Origin: an uncultured Myxococcales bacterium
GTDB lineage: Bacteria; Myxococcota_A; UBA9042
DNA: 40,566 nt
Direction: 5' to 3'
Assembly (NCBI GenBank): GCA_937910235.1
Contig: CALENB010000405.1
Coordinates: 1 to 40,566 of the forward strand
Position 1 is the first letter of the stretch. Every line of letters begins with the position of its first letter. Both the position numbers and the translations under genes were made by a program. The notes beneath the pieces are model-generated. The model saw nothing but the letters and a program-made list of their open reading frames with translations, had not been told where the DNA came from and searched no databases. Below, one piece after another: positions 19,650 through 26,809 of the stretch.

Positions 19650-21664
19650 GCTTCCTCACTAGAGAGTTTGTCTTGTAGCTCTTGCGCCATGCGCACCTGC
19701 TCGGTGATGTCGCTCACCAGCACAACCGCGATGTCGTAGAGCAGATCTGCGGCCTCGCCGAGATCGCTTTCCTTGTCCAGCTTCTTCTCAAGCGTCTGCG
19801 CGTATTTTCGGACCAGACGCGCGTTCGACTTGCTCGCCGCTGCGGCGTCGACGAGGGCCTCGACGTCCTCGATCACGCCGTCGGGCAGACTCGGACCGGC
19901 CGGCGGCTTGTCCTCGATCGCCTGCAGCTCGGCGACGCGCTCCTCGGCAGATTCCAGGCGGGTCTGCTGGGTCTCGTGCTTCTTCTGCAGCAGCGAAAGC
20001 TCCGCTTCGAGCTTCTGGCTGCTCGCGCTGTCGACGGCGAGGTTCTCCAGCTTCAACTCGGCCTTCGCGATGTCGCGCTGAGCCTGCGAGAGCTGCTCCT
20101 GAACACGCTCCTGCTCACGCACCTTGGCCTTGAAATCCGGGTGATCCGTGATGTCCGTGGGGCCGGCCTTGCGCTCTTCGGAGACGCGCTGCGCATCCTC
20201 GAGCTCCCGCCGCAGCGCTTCGGTCTCGCGGCGCTGTTTCTCGATACGATCGGTCATCTCGTCTGAGCGTCGCATCGCGTTGTGGTAGTCCTCGAGCAGC
20301 GTGCGCTTCTCGTGCTCCAGGTCGCTGATGCCCACGCCCATCCGCGCTTGGCGAATCTCGATGTCCTTGTCGCGCAGGTCGATCCGGAGCTGCTCGATGA
20401 CAGCTTCCTTCTCCTGAATAACCTCTTGCAACAGGTTGACCTTGCGCTCCAGCCGGTCCGTCTCGCCGCCGCCGCGGTTGTAGTCGGCCTGCAGCATCTC
20501 GATCTCGTCGCGATGACTGCGCAGCTCGTACTCCAGCAGATCCAGCTGACGCTGCAGCTCTTCGATCTGACGGTCTTTCTGTGTCAATCGGACCTTCAGT
20601 CCAGACAGCTGCTCGGTCGCATCGGCCGCCTTAGTTCGCGCGCTCTCCAGCTCGCGTTCCAGATCGGTGACCTTCCGCTCGGCCTCGAACGCGTCGTCTT
20701 CGCGCTGGCGCTGCTCTTCACGGGTCTCCTCAAGCGAGGATCCCATGACACGATTCTGCTCCTTGAGCTTGATGTACTTATCGCCAAGGCCATCGAGCTC
20801 CACGCTGTACCGCATGGCGCGCGCTTCGGCGCTCTTGGAGTCGTTCTCAACTTGGGTGACACGGCGCTCGGCGTCCGCCAAGGCCGCCTCCAGGGCGGCG
20901 ACTTTGCGCTGCAGCTCGGCGGTATCGGCCGATCCGCCGGCCGCAGTCAGCGGCATCGCGTCGACCACACGGCTCTGGCCAGTCGAGTGGCTGCGTCGTG
21001 ACGGGCGTGGCCGCGTCTCGGGCGCTTCGCGCGGCGCGCTGCCACGAGCCTCCGCCGAACGCGGCTCCCGCTCGCGACTGGAACGAGGACGGGCCTCCTC
21101 CCGCTTCGGCGCTGGCTTGGCTTCGACGCGCTCACTGCGCTCGGCGCGGGCCGGTGGGGCCGCGCGGGCCGGTTCGGGCGCAGCGCCACCACGTCGCTCC
21201 TCTCGCTCTACCCGGCGACGCTCGCGCTCGGCGTCGCGCTCTGCGTTGCGGCGCCGGCGCTCGTCAGCGTCAGAGCCTGCGGCTGCGGGTGCGTCCGCTC
21301 GGCCGAGTGTGGTCGGCTTATCAGGACGACCACGCTTGCCGCGTCCGCCGCTCACCAGATCGGAATTGGGCTCGCCGCGCTCGATCCGAATCTCGAAGAC
21401 CTCGCCGATGCGAACGAGGTCCCCGGTCGCGAGCTCGGCCCGTGTGGTGCGATCGTTGTTGTGAAAGCTGCCGTTCGACGAGCCCAGATCCTTGAAGTAC
21501 CAGACCTGTCCATCATAGCCGATTCGCGCATGATTTCGCGATATCGTGCTCTCCTTGGCATAGATTGTGGAGCCAGGGTTGCGGCCAATGGTCACGGGCT
21601 CACCGCCCTCGTCCAAGGGCAGGTGAATCATGTTGCCCGAGACGTCGCGGTATTCCAGATACAT
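19646..21664 (-). CDS. FHA domain protein with long coiled coil
   Basis: A 672-residue protein. Residues ~1-90 are an FHA phosphothreonine-binding domain with IGRNPGSTIY, STISRNHARI and the DLGSSNGSFHN block. Residues ~95-235 are disordered and very rich in Arg, Glu, Ala and Pro. Residues ~240-590 form an almost continuous coiled coil with Glu/Leu/Arg heptads (for example LEREVESAR-like stretches and EYELRSHRDEIEMLQ). The C-terminal ~80 residues are helical. No membrane segment is seen. The start at 21664 is chosen because GGAGGAG lies seven bases upstream and the FHA domain begins immediately; two ATGs further upstream lack such a site. It is likely a phosphorylation-dependent scaffold. Its stop overlaps the start of the Ycf46-type ATPase, so they probably act together. 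Confidence 0.9.
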   Translation of the reverse strand: MYLEYRDVSGNMIHLPLDEGGEPVTIGRNPGSTIYAKESTISRNHARIGYDGQVWYFKDLGSSNGSFHNNDRTTRAELATGDLVRIGEVFEIRIERGEPNSDLVSGGRGKRGRPDKPTTLGRADAPAAAGSDADERRRRNAERDAERERRRVEREERRGGAAPEPARAAPPARAERSERVEAKPAPKREEARPRSSREREPRSAEARGSAPREAPETRPRPSRRSHSTGQSRVVDAMPLTAAGGSADTAELQRKVAALEAALADAERRVTQVENDSKSAEARAMRYSVELDGLGDKYIKLKEQNRVMGSSLEETREEQRQREDDAFEAERKVTDLERELESARTKAADATEQLSGLKVRLTQKDRQIEELQRQLDLLEYELRSHRDEIEMLQADYNRGGGETDRLERKVNLLQEVIQEKEAVIEQLRIDLRDKDIEIRQARMGVGISDLEHEKRTLLEDYHNAMRRSDEMTDRIEKQRRETEALRRELEDAQRVSEERKAGPTDITDHPDFKAKVREQERVQEQLSQAQRDIAKAELKLENLAVDSASSQKLEAELSLLQKKHETQQTRLESAEERVAELQAIEDKPPAGPSLPDGVIEDVEALVDAAAASKSNARLVRKYAQTLEKKLDKESDLGEAADLLYDIAVVLVSDITEQVRMAQELQDKLSSEEA

Positions 21665-21671
21665 TCCCGCA

Positions 21672-21678
21672 CTCCTCC
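21672..21678 (-). promoter_or_regulatory. strong Shine-Dalgarno deciding the FHA protein start
   Basis: The minus strand reads GGAGGAG here, seven bases before the ATG at 21664. Upstream in-frame ATGs at 21706 and 21724 have no comparable site, so the shorter protein is preferred. Confidence 0.75.
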
Positions 21679-21781
21679 GTACCGTCGGCTCTGCTACATC
21701 AGCCATGGAGCGACAGCCGCGCAAGTGTAGGGGACCGGTCGGAGGCTGTACAAGCCCAACGCCTCTCGCCGCGGGGTTTTT

Positions 21782-22984
21782 TTAGAAGTCTTTCGGCATA
21801 ACGGCGGCCATACCCCGCTCAAGCTCGCGTATCGAGTGCGTCAAGTACGCTAGGCAGTGCCGGTCGTACGCCTCCACCACCATCGCGATCCCGATCTGCT
21901 CATCCGGCCACTCTTCGATTCGTTTCACCGCGGTACCGCGCAGGCCGTCGCCGCGCCACACGATCTCAAAGCGATTGCCGCGCTTCACACCGTCCTGCGC
22001 ACCCTTGTCGATATAGACGTAGTGATGCTGGCCCGCGGCGGTCGTCTCGTGGTGGAAATCGATCAGCGTCCCGACGAGCTGCACTTTGTTCTTGCGGGGC
22101 GTGACCAGGCTCAGCGGTTCGAAGATGTTGGTCAGCAAATCACCGCGACTGATCTCTGAGTACGACTTATTGAGCAGCATGCTGACGACCTTGCGCTTGG
22201 TGTTGATGACCTCCGCTTCGCCAACGAAGTTGATTTTGTAGCCCACCGTCTTGCCCGTCGTCGGGTGCACCACCGGCCGCTCCATGCGGTAGACCACAAA
22301 GCGGTCGCCGCCCTTGACGCATGGACCGATCAGCTCCGGCGCCTTTGTCTTGTTGCCGTTGCGATCGCCCTTCGCCGCTTCACGGATCGACGTCCGCTTC
22401 TGGGCACTGCACCGCTTGAGATTGAGCCGCGTGTAGATCTCGTCCAGCGAGCCGAGCATGTTGCGCTCTTCGCGGCTACCAGCGACGCGACCGCTCTCAC
22501 GATAGTCACGAGCGGAGATGTAGCCGACGCGGCGCGCGAGGGTGATCGGCGTGATCTTCTTGCGCTTGAATCTGGACGTCGCAAACGTGATAGCGCGCTG
22601 CTTGCCGATCGGAGAGGCGCGGCGGCTGAGGAACACCACGTCACCTGGGTAGATCAGGTGGGGGTTGGTGATCTGGGGATTGTACGACCACAGCGAAGGC
22701 CAGTACCAAGCCTCATTGTAGAGGCCCTGCGCGATACTCCAGAGCGTGTCGCCCTGCTGAACGGTGTACGTGCGCTCTCCGCTCTTGGCGCTCTGCTGCA
22801 TCCGGATCGCGGGTTTTTTCTCGTCGAAACCCCAGGGCACCTGTGCGTCGGCGCGAGGCGCGACGGTCAGCAGGGCGGCCGCGACAACGAGACCGAGCAC
22901 AGTGGCGCGACGGGCCCTTGCGGTGGGGAACCTCGGCGACGGAAGCGGTGTCCCTGCAAACAAGGTGGATTGGGGCGTGCTCAT
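21782..22984 (-). CDS. secreted LysM domain protein
   Basis: A 400-residue exported protein. Residues ~25-47 form a signal peptide ending in ADA before Gln48. A LysM peptidoglycan-binding domain occupies residues ~72-118: YTVQQGDTLWSIAQGLYNEAWYWPSLW, then NPHLIYPGDVVFL. The remaining ~280 residues show several beta-rich blocks, including VGYISARDYRESGRVAGSREE and a GTLIDFHHETTAAGQHHYVYID stretch, with no recognised catalytic domain; this layout is common in LysM proteins of Myxococcota. GGGGAG precedes the ATG. It is separated by only nine bases from the CpoB-like gene upstream, so the two envelope proteins are probably cotranscribed. The FHA gene begins 117 bases downstream. Confidence 0.9.
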   Translation of the reverse strand: MSTPQSTLFAGTPLPSPRFPTARARRATVLGLVVAAALLTVAPRADAQVPWGFDEKKPAIRMQQSAKSGERTYTVQQGDTLWSIAQGLYNEAWYWPSLWSYNPQITNPHLIYPGDVVFLSRRASPIGKQRAITFATSRFKRKKITPITLARRVGYISARDYRESGRVAGSREERNMLGSLDEIYTRLNLKRCSAQKRTSIREAAKGDRNGNKTKAPELIGPCVKGGDRFVVYRMERPVVHPTTGKTVGYKINFVGEAEVINTKRKVVSMLLNKSYSEISRGDLLTNIFEPLSLVTPRKNKVQLVGTLIDFHHETTAAGQHHYVYIDKGAQDGVKRGNRFEIVWRGDGLRGTAVKRIEEWPDEQIGIAMVVEAYDRHCLAYLTHSIRELERGMAAVMPKDF

Positions 22985-22993
22985 GTGCTCCCC

Positions 22994-23923
22994 CTATGGA
23001 CGCCGCGGCGCTGCGCCGTTCGACCGAGACTCAGTTAGCTTCCGACGAGCGAAGTCGGCCGCGGGCGTCGTCGGGAAACGACGTATCAGCTCGCCGAGCA
23101 CCGCCTGTGAATCCGCCCGCTCGCCCAGTTTCGCGTAGCAGAGCGCCATCTTCAGCAAAGCGTCGGGGACCTTGTTGCCGCTGGCGTAGCGACGCACGAC
23201 GGTGTGAAACACCCCGGCAGCCTTGATCCACATGGCTTGCGCGTACCAAGTCTCCCCGATCCAGTACATCGCGTTGTCCGCCAAGGGATGTTTGGGGTGC
23301 TGTTGGCTGAAGGTGGCAAACTGGTCGCGAGCTTCCCTGAGGCGTCCAGCGTCGAGCAGCGACTTGGCCGCTCGATAGGCACCTGCGGCGCGCTCCTCGG
23401 CCGTGACGCCGTCTTGTGGCGTCGGGTCGCCACCATCGGCCCGAGGCCCTGCCGCGACCGTCCGTCGCGCTGAGCGGCCTGATTTTGTGCGCTTTCCGCG
23501 GGCTGCGACGGCTGTGTCCGTGACGCGCGGCACGTTGTCTGGACCGATCACGATCGTCCGGGAGGCACGCTCTCGCGACGCATCGGACGTGGCAAACGAA
23601 CCTGGAGCGTCCGCATGTGGCGCGACGACACGGGGCACGATGACACGGGGTAGCTCCGGCATCTGCGTCGCTGCGCCGCGGCGGTTGTTCGCGAGCCGCT
23701 CAGAGTCGAGCTTGTCTTGCAGGACGACGAGGCGGTTGCGGAAATCATCGAACTGGACCCGCTGTGCGGTCTGACCACGCCGCAGCTCGACCAGCTCTTC
23801 TTTGAGTCCGCGCACCTCAGTCTCTACCTGGGTCACCCGGACGCCCGTGCAGGCGCTGAGCGCGACAGAGAGCGCACAGGCGGCGCAGAGGGCAACGAGG
23901 GGTCTGTGGTAGCGTTGGGGCAA
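22994..23923 (-). CDS. CpoB/YbgF-like lipoprotein with TPR repeats
   Basis: A 309-residue protein with a lipoprotein signal (LSAC, Cys25), a coiled-coil segment (~32-75, EVRGLKEELVELRRG), a Pro/Arg/Ala-rich linker, and C-terminal tetratricopeptide repeats (~185-295) with YRAAKSLLDAGRLREARDQF, ADNAMYWIGETWYAQ and KMALCYAKLGERADSQAVL. This coil-plus-TPR architecture is that of CpoB/YbgF, the periplasmic factor that coordinates the Tol-Pal system with cell-wall synthesis. In E. coli CpoB is a soluble periplasmic protein, so the lipobox is a difference. The start appears to be TTG at 23923, with CGGAG upstream, because the signal peptide begins there and no in-frame ATG lies before it. tol or pal genes are not adjacent, so the function remains an inference. 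Confidence 0.8.
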   Translation of the reverse strand: MPQRYHRPLVALCAACALSVALSACTGVRVTQVETEVRGLKEELVELRRGQTAQRVQFDDFRNRLVVLQDKLDSERLANNRRGAATQMPELPRVIVPRVVAPHADAPGSFATSDASRERASRTIVIGPDNVPRVTDTAVAARGKRTKSGRSARRTVAAGPRADGGDPTPQDGVTAEERAAGAYRAAKSLLDAGRLREARDQFATFSQQHPKHPLADNAMYWIGETWYAQAMWIKAAGVFHTVVRRYASGNKVPDALLKMALCYAKLGERADSQAVLGELIRRFPTTPAADFARRKLTESRSNGAAPRRP

Positions 23924-24016
23924 GGAGGGCTCCGTACGTGGGGCGTGCGACGCGCGGCTGGAGCGCGTCGATCGGGTGGCACACCACGCGGATCGTGGGG
24001 GGGGGCACTGCTTGTG

Positions 24017-24406
24017 TCAAACTTTGCGTAGGCGGCGCCAACCGAGCCGCAGGTGCGGTGCCACGCGCGCCCAGCCGCTGCCGAGCCGACGTTGTGCTTG
24101 CGCGAGGGGTCCATGCGGTGGCAACCGCAACGTGCGCCCGCGGCACGCGATGGCGTCCACTCGGCCGATCACGGCGTCGCTGGGTACCGTCGGATCCGGC
24201 TGCAGGTTGGTGTCGCCGCGCGCGATGAGTCCGTCCGGGGTGGTGGCGACGACGCGGTGGGCGAACACCGACGCGCCGTCTGCTGCGATGAAAACAACCA
24301 GATCGCCGGGGACCACGGGGTCGTTCGAACAGACGCGAACCGACATGCCCTGGCCGAGCGGCCACATGGAGCGGCCAGCGACGGGCCACCAGCGGGCGTC
24401 AGCCAC
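24017..24406 (-). CDS. S26/S24-like peptidase, last gene of the RiPP-like group
   Basis: A 129-residue protein with a compact signal-peptidase-like fold signature: GRSMWPL with the probable nucleophile Ser13, VVPGDLVVFIA, FAHRVV with His50, and IARGDTNLQPDP. The nucleophile-His arrangement resembles archaeal/eukaryotic-type S26 peptidases, not the Ser-Lys bacterial leader peptidase. No transmembrane segment is apparent, so it may be cytoplasmic or peripheral. GTG 24406 overlaps the radical SAM stop by eight bases, which couples their translation. In this context it could remove the leader of the modified peptide, but that is an inference; general signal processing is the alternative. The C-terminal 40 residues are basic and Leu/Arg-rich. 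Confidence 0.8.
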   Translation of the reverse strand: MADARWWPVAGRSMWPLGQGMSVRVCSNDPVVPGDLVVFIAADGASVFAHRVVATTPDGLIARGDTNLQPDPTVPSDAVIGRVDAIACRGRTLRLPPHGPLAQAQRRLGSGWARVAPHLRLGWRRLRKV

Positions 24407-25574
24407 CGGTCGGCGAAGCGCCCTTTCGTTGGCCCCGCTCTGGCTGATAGATCGGAAACATGAACTTCTTCTTGTCTGCAGGGGGCAGCGTGGTCTCAGG
24501 TACCGAGCGCCACTCCTCCTCGGTGTACGTCACGTTGCCGTGCGGTTCGTAGGCAACCATCGCGAGTTTTGTGCGTTGGTGAAACACGTCAGGCGCCTTT
24601 CGGTAGTCACCGGTGCGCTTGTAGGCCTCACCGGCGCAGTAGAAACAGTGGCCGTTACCCGCGCACGATTGGCAGTCCGTCCGCTCCGCGTTGGTCCACT
24701 TCCGGAGGGCTGCGCGCTCCTCCGAATCGTGCCACGACTCAAGAAAGGGTCGCTCACGCACCTGACCAATGTGCATCGGGAACATGACACACGGCCAAAG
24801 CGCCCCATCCGGAGCGACGTACGCCAGCGTCCGGCCAGCGCCGCACGGCGCCCCGTCGGGGACGAAACTCGGCTTCACGCCCGAATCACGGGAAGCCTTG
24901 GTCAGCGTCGCGCGTTTGCCACGTACGTAGGCCTCCTCAGAGAGGCTGAGCGAGTCGAGTTGGTCCGTGGCTGAATGGTCGGGCAACACCTGCAGCGAGC
25001 CAGAAAACGAGCACCCGAGCGCGGTGAAGTACGCCTCCAAATCCGGCAATTCGTCCACATTTGAGTTCATCGCAACGGTCGCCGCGCGCACCTCCACACC
25101 GGCGTCGCGCAGCGCGCGAATCCCAGCGAGCGTCGCCGCCAACGACCCTGGCACCCGTGTGATGGCGTCGTGGATTTCCTCGTCCAGCGAATAGACGCTC
25201 ACGTCAACCCGCGTCACGGCCAGCGCCGCCAGCTGCGCTGCCAGCTCCGGGCTGATGTTGCCTGCGTGTGTCTTCACCGTACTGCTGAACCCACGCGCCG
25301 CAGCGAAGCGAAGCATCTCCATGAAATCCGGGCGAGCGAACACCTCGCCGCCACTCCAAATCAGGTACGGCACGCCGGCTACGTAGAGCTCTTCGAGCAG
25401 CTTCAACCAGTCCGCCGTCACCATCTCTGGCCAAGTGTCCTTCTGGTCGAGGTAGCAGTGTTCACAATCGAGGTCGCACCGGTACGTCACGTCCAGGTGG
25501 ACGATCGACGGGACGTCGGCGCGCGCCAGCGCAGCTCGAAGGCCGTCCAACGGGGTTGAGTCGGAGGTCATCAT
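24399..25574 (-). CDS. radical SAM/SPASM peptide-modifying enzyme
   Basis: A 391-residue enzyme. The CX3CX2C motif (Cys33, Cys37, Cys40 within TYRCDLDCEHCYLD) binds the 4Fe-4S cluster that cleaves S-adenosylmethionine. A radical SAM barrel follows with LIWSGGEVFARPD. The C-terminal part has a SPASM-type auxiliary cluster region: Cys244 and Cys262 (PDGALWPC), then CX2CX5CX2C at 301-313. SPASM proteins typically modify ribosomal peptides (sactipeptides, ranthipeptides, PQQ and mycofactocin precursors) or act as protein maturases. The ATG at 25574 overlaps the HprK-like stop as ATGA, and the S26-like gene overlaps its own stop. The candidate precursor lies 1 kb upstream in the same unit. No RRE domain is evident inside this enzyme; the separate PqqD-like protein could supply it. 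Confidence 0.93.
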   Translation of the reverse strand: MMTSDSTPLDGLRAALARADVPSIVHLDVTYRCDLDCEHCYLDQKDTWPEMVTADWLKLLEELYVAGVPYLIWSGGEVFARPDFMEMLRFAAARGFSSTVKTHAGNISPELAAQLAALAVTRVDVSVYSLDEEIHDAITRVPGSLAATLAGIRALRDAGVEVRAATVAMNSNVDELPDLEAYFTALGCSFSGSLQVLPDHSATDQLDSLSLSEEAYVRGKRATLTKASRDSGVKPSFVPDGAPCGAGRTLAYVAPDGALWPCVMFPMHIGQVRERPFLESWHDSEERAALRKWTNAERTDCQSCAGNGHCFYCAGEAYKRTGDYRKAPDVFHQRTKLAMVAYEPHGNVTYTEEEWRSVPETTLPPADKKKFMFPIYQPERGQRKGASPTGG

Positions 25575-26491
25575 GTCAGGCTCCGGAGCACGCCGAGGAC
25601 GTCAGCGTCGCAAGACGTAAGTGAGTGACTCATGGAACGTGGCGGGTGTCGCGAAAGCAAGGATTCATGCGCTGCAAGGTGTATCTCCACCGGAATCCCC
25701 GGCACCCACAGACTCGAACTGTGGAGAACCGTCAGCGCGTCGGCAGTGGTTGCGCGCCACGCTGCGGACCGGTCTCGCCGCTCGCTGAGCAGAAACAGAC
25801 CGCCGAGCGGCAGCACCGGCGGACGCTCCGTCGCCGCGGCCCGTTCTTGTGCATACCAGTGCGACTGCCACGATCCACCCGGCCCGGTGGGACTCAGAAA
25901 GGCGAACTCCTCGTTCATGAAATGACTCGGAAAACGCCTGCACAGCGTCGACTTGCCTCTGCCGCTGGCGCCCACGACGACGACGGCACAACCGTCGACT
26001 TCGAGCGTCGCAGCGTGAAGGAGCACTCCACCGTCTCGGAGCACCATGGCCATGAGCGTCCCAACGGCTCCCTCGACCACGCCTTTTCGGGCGGCGACGG
26101 TCTCCTGGCCCAGCTCCAGGTTCAACGCGAAGCGTCCCCGGCCAGTGACCCAATCTACCTCGCCTTCCGACCACGCGCCGTTCAGTCCGAAGCCACGCTC
26201 GTTCCAGAACGTGATTTCAGCTTTCGCGCGGCCGTCCCGAATGCGGTCGACAAATTCAAGCTCAACGCGCGCCGGCAGCCCGGGGGCGTCATGCCATCCG
26301 TACACGTCGAAGTAGGTCGGAGTCGCCGTGACGCCGACGCGATAGTCGCCCGCGCTGATGGTGATTCGACCGCCCTCAGCGTCGCACATGCGATGCCGCC
26401 ACATCGGGAGGAATTTGCCTTCCTCCGGCGCGACACGCCAACCTTGCGCCTCCTGACGAACCCGCTCAAATTCCGCTTTTGTGTACGCCAC
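25571..26491 (-). CDS. HPr kinase (HprK)-related kinase
   Basis: A 306-residue protein whose C-terminal half resembles the HPr kinase/phosphorylase catalytic domain: GGVLLHAATLEVDGCAVVVVG leading into the P-loop GASGRGKST (residues 174-182), then MNEEFAF in the position of the metal-binding acidic residues, and a later LPLGGLFLL. The N-terminal ~150 residues are beta-rich and unlike the regulatory domain of Bacillus HprK. Related kinases are found in lasso-peptide clusters, where PadeK and ThcoK phosphorylate the precursor, and in PqqD-linked loci. The start is GTG 26491, with GAGGG just upstream. It follows the candidate precursor by 81 bases and overlaps the radical SAM start. Phosphorylation of the peptide core or a carrier is the inferred role. 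No PTS HPr gene is in the window. Confidence 0.88.
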   Translation of the reverse strand: MAYTKAEFERVRQEAQGWRVAPEEGKFLPMWRHRMCDAEGGRITISAGDYRVGVTATPTYFDVYGWHDAPGLPARVELEFVDRIRDGRAKAEITFWNERGFGLNGAWSEGEVDWVTGRGRFALNLELGQETVAARKGVVEGAVGTLMAMVLRDGGVLLHAATLEVDGCAVVVVGASGRGKSTLCRRFPSHFMNEEFAFLSPTGPGGSWQSHWYAQERAAATERPPVLPLGGLFLLSERRDRSAAWRATTADALTVLHSSSLWVPGIPVEIHLAAHESLLSRHPPRSMSHSLTSCDADVLGVLRSLT

Positions 26492-26572
26492 ACGGCCCTC
26501 GCTGCGCCTGTCTGGGCACCCAAACCTAGCGGCGTGTGGCCGAGCCCACGGTTCTACCCCGGTCGCCGCAGC

Positions 26573-26761
26573 TCAGGCGGTGATGTCACAGCTGTCGAAT
26601 GGAGGGCCGTCGACTGTGGGTGTGCCGCAGGTAGGGCCCGAACCGAGAAGCGCCATGTAGTCGCCGCCGCTGAGGGTCTCCACAGCTGGCGCCTCGTACT
26701 GCGCTCGCGCGGGCGGCGTGTCTGCCGTGGAACTAGCTGTCGTCTGGTCTTCTGTGCTCAT
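26573..26761 (-). CDS. candidate RiPP precursor peptide
   Basis: A 62-residue peptide. The first ~20 residues are Ser/Thr/Ala/Asp-rich and look disordered. YEAPAVETLSGG (22-33) fits the YxxP motif recognised by PqqD-type RRE proteins in lasso and related peptides. The C-terminal part, about residues 41-62, is a short Gly/Pro/Thr/Asp-rich segment with two cysteines (Cys45 and Cys58) and ends in SCDITA; these could be sites of thioether formation or disulphide bonding, and Ser/Thr residues could be phosphorylated. ATG 26761 follows AGGGGG at good spacing; the longer frame from 26800 lacks one. It lies 48 bases after the giant lipoprotein gene and 81 bases before the HprK-like gene, in the usual place for a precursor. 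No similar peptide is known to me. Confidence 0.75.
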   Translation of the reverse strand: MSTEDQTTASSTADTPPARAQYEAPAVETLSGGDYMALLGSGPTCGTPTVDGPPFDSCDITA

Positions 26762-26809
26762 CGCGAGGCCCCCTATGAGAGAGTTGGTTGTCCAGTTCAC
26801 TGGAAATGA

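Noticed and set aside
21755-21782. GC-rich stretch followed by seven T on the plus strand, resembling a terminator.
   Set aside because: No plus-strand gene ends here and no stable stem adjoins the T-run; for the minus-strand genes the run would be A, not T.
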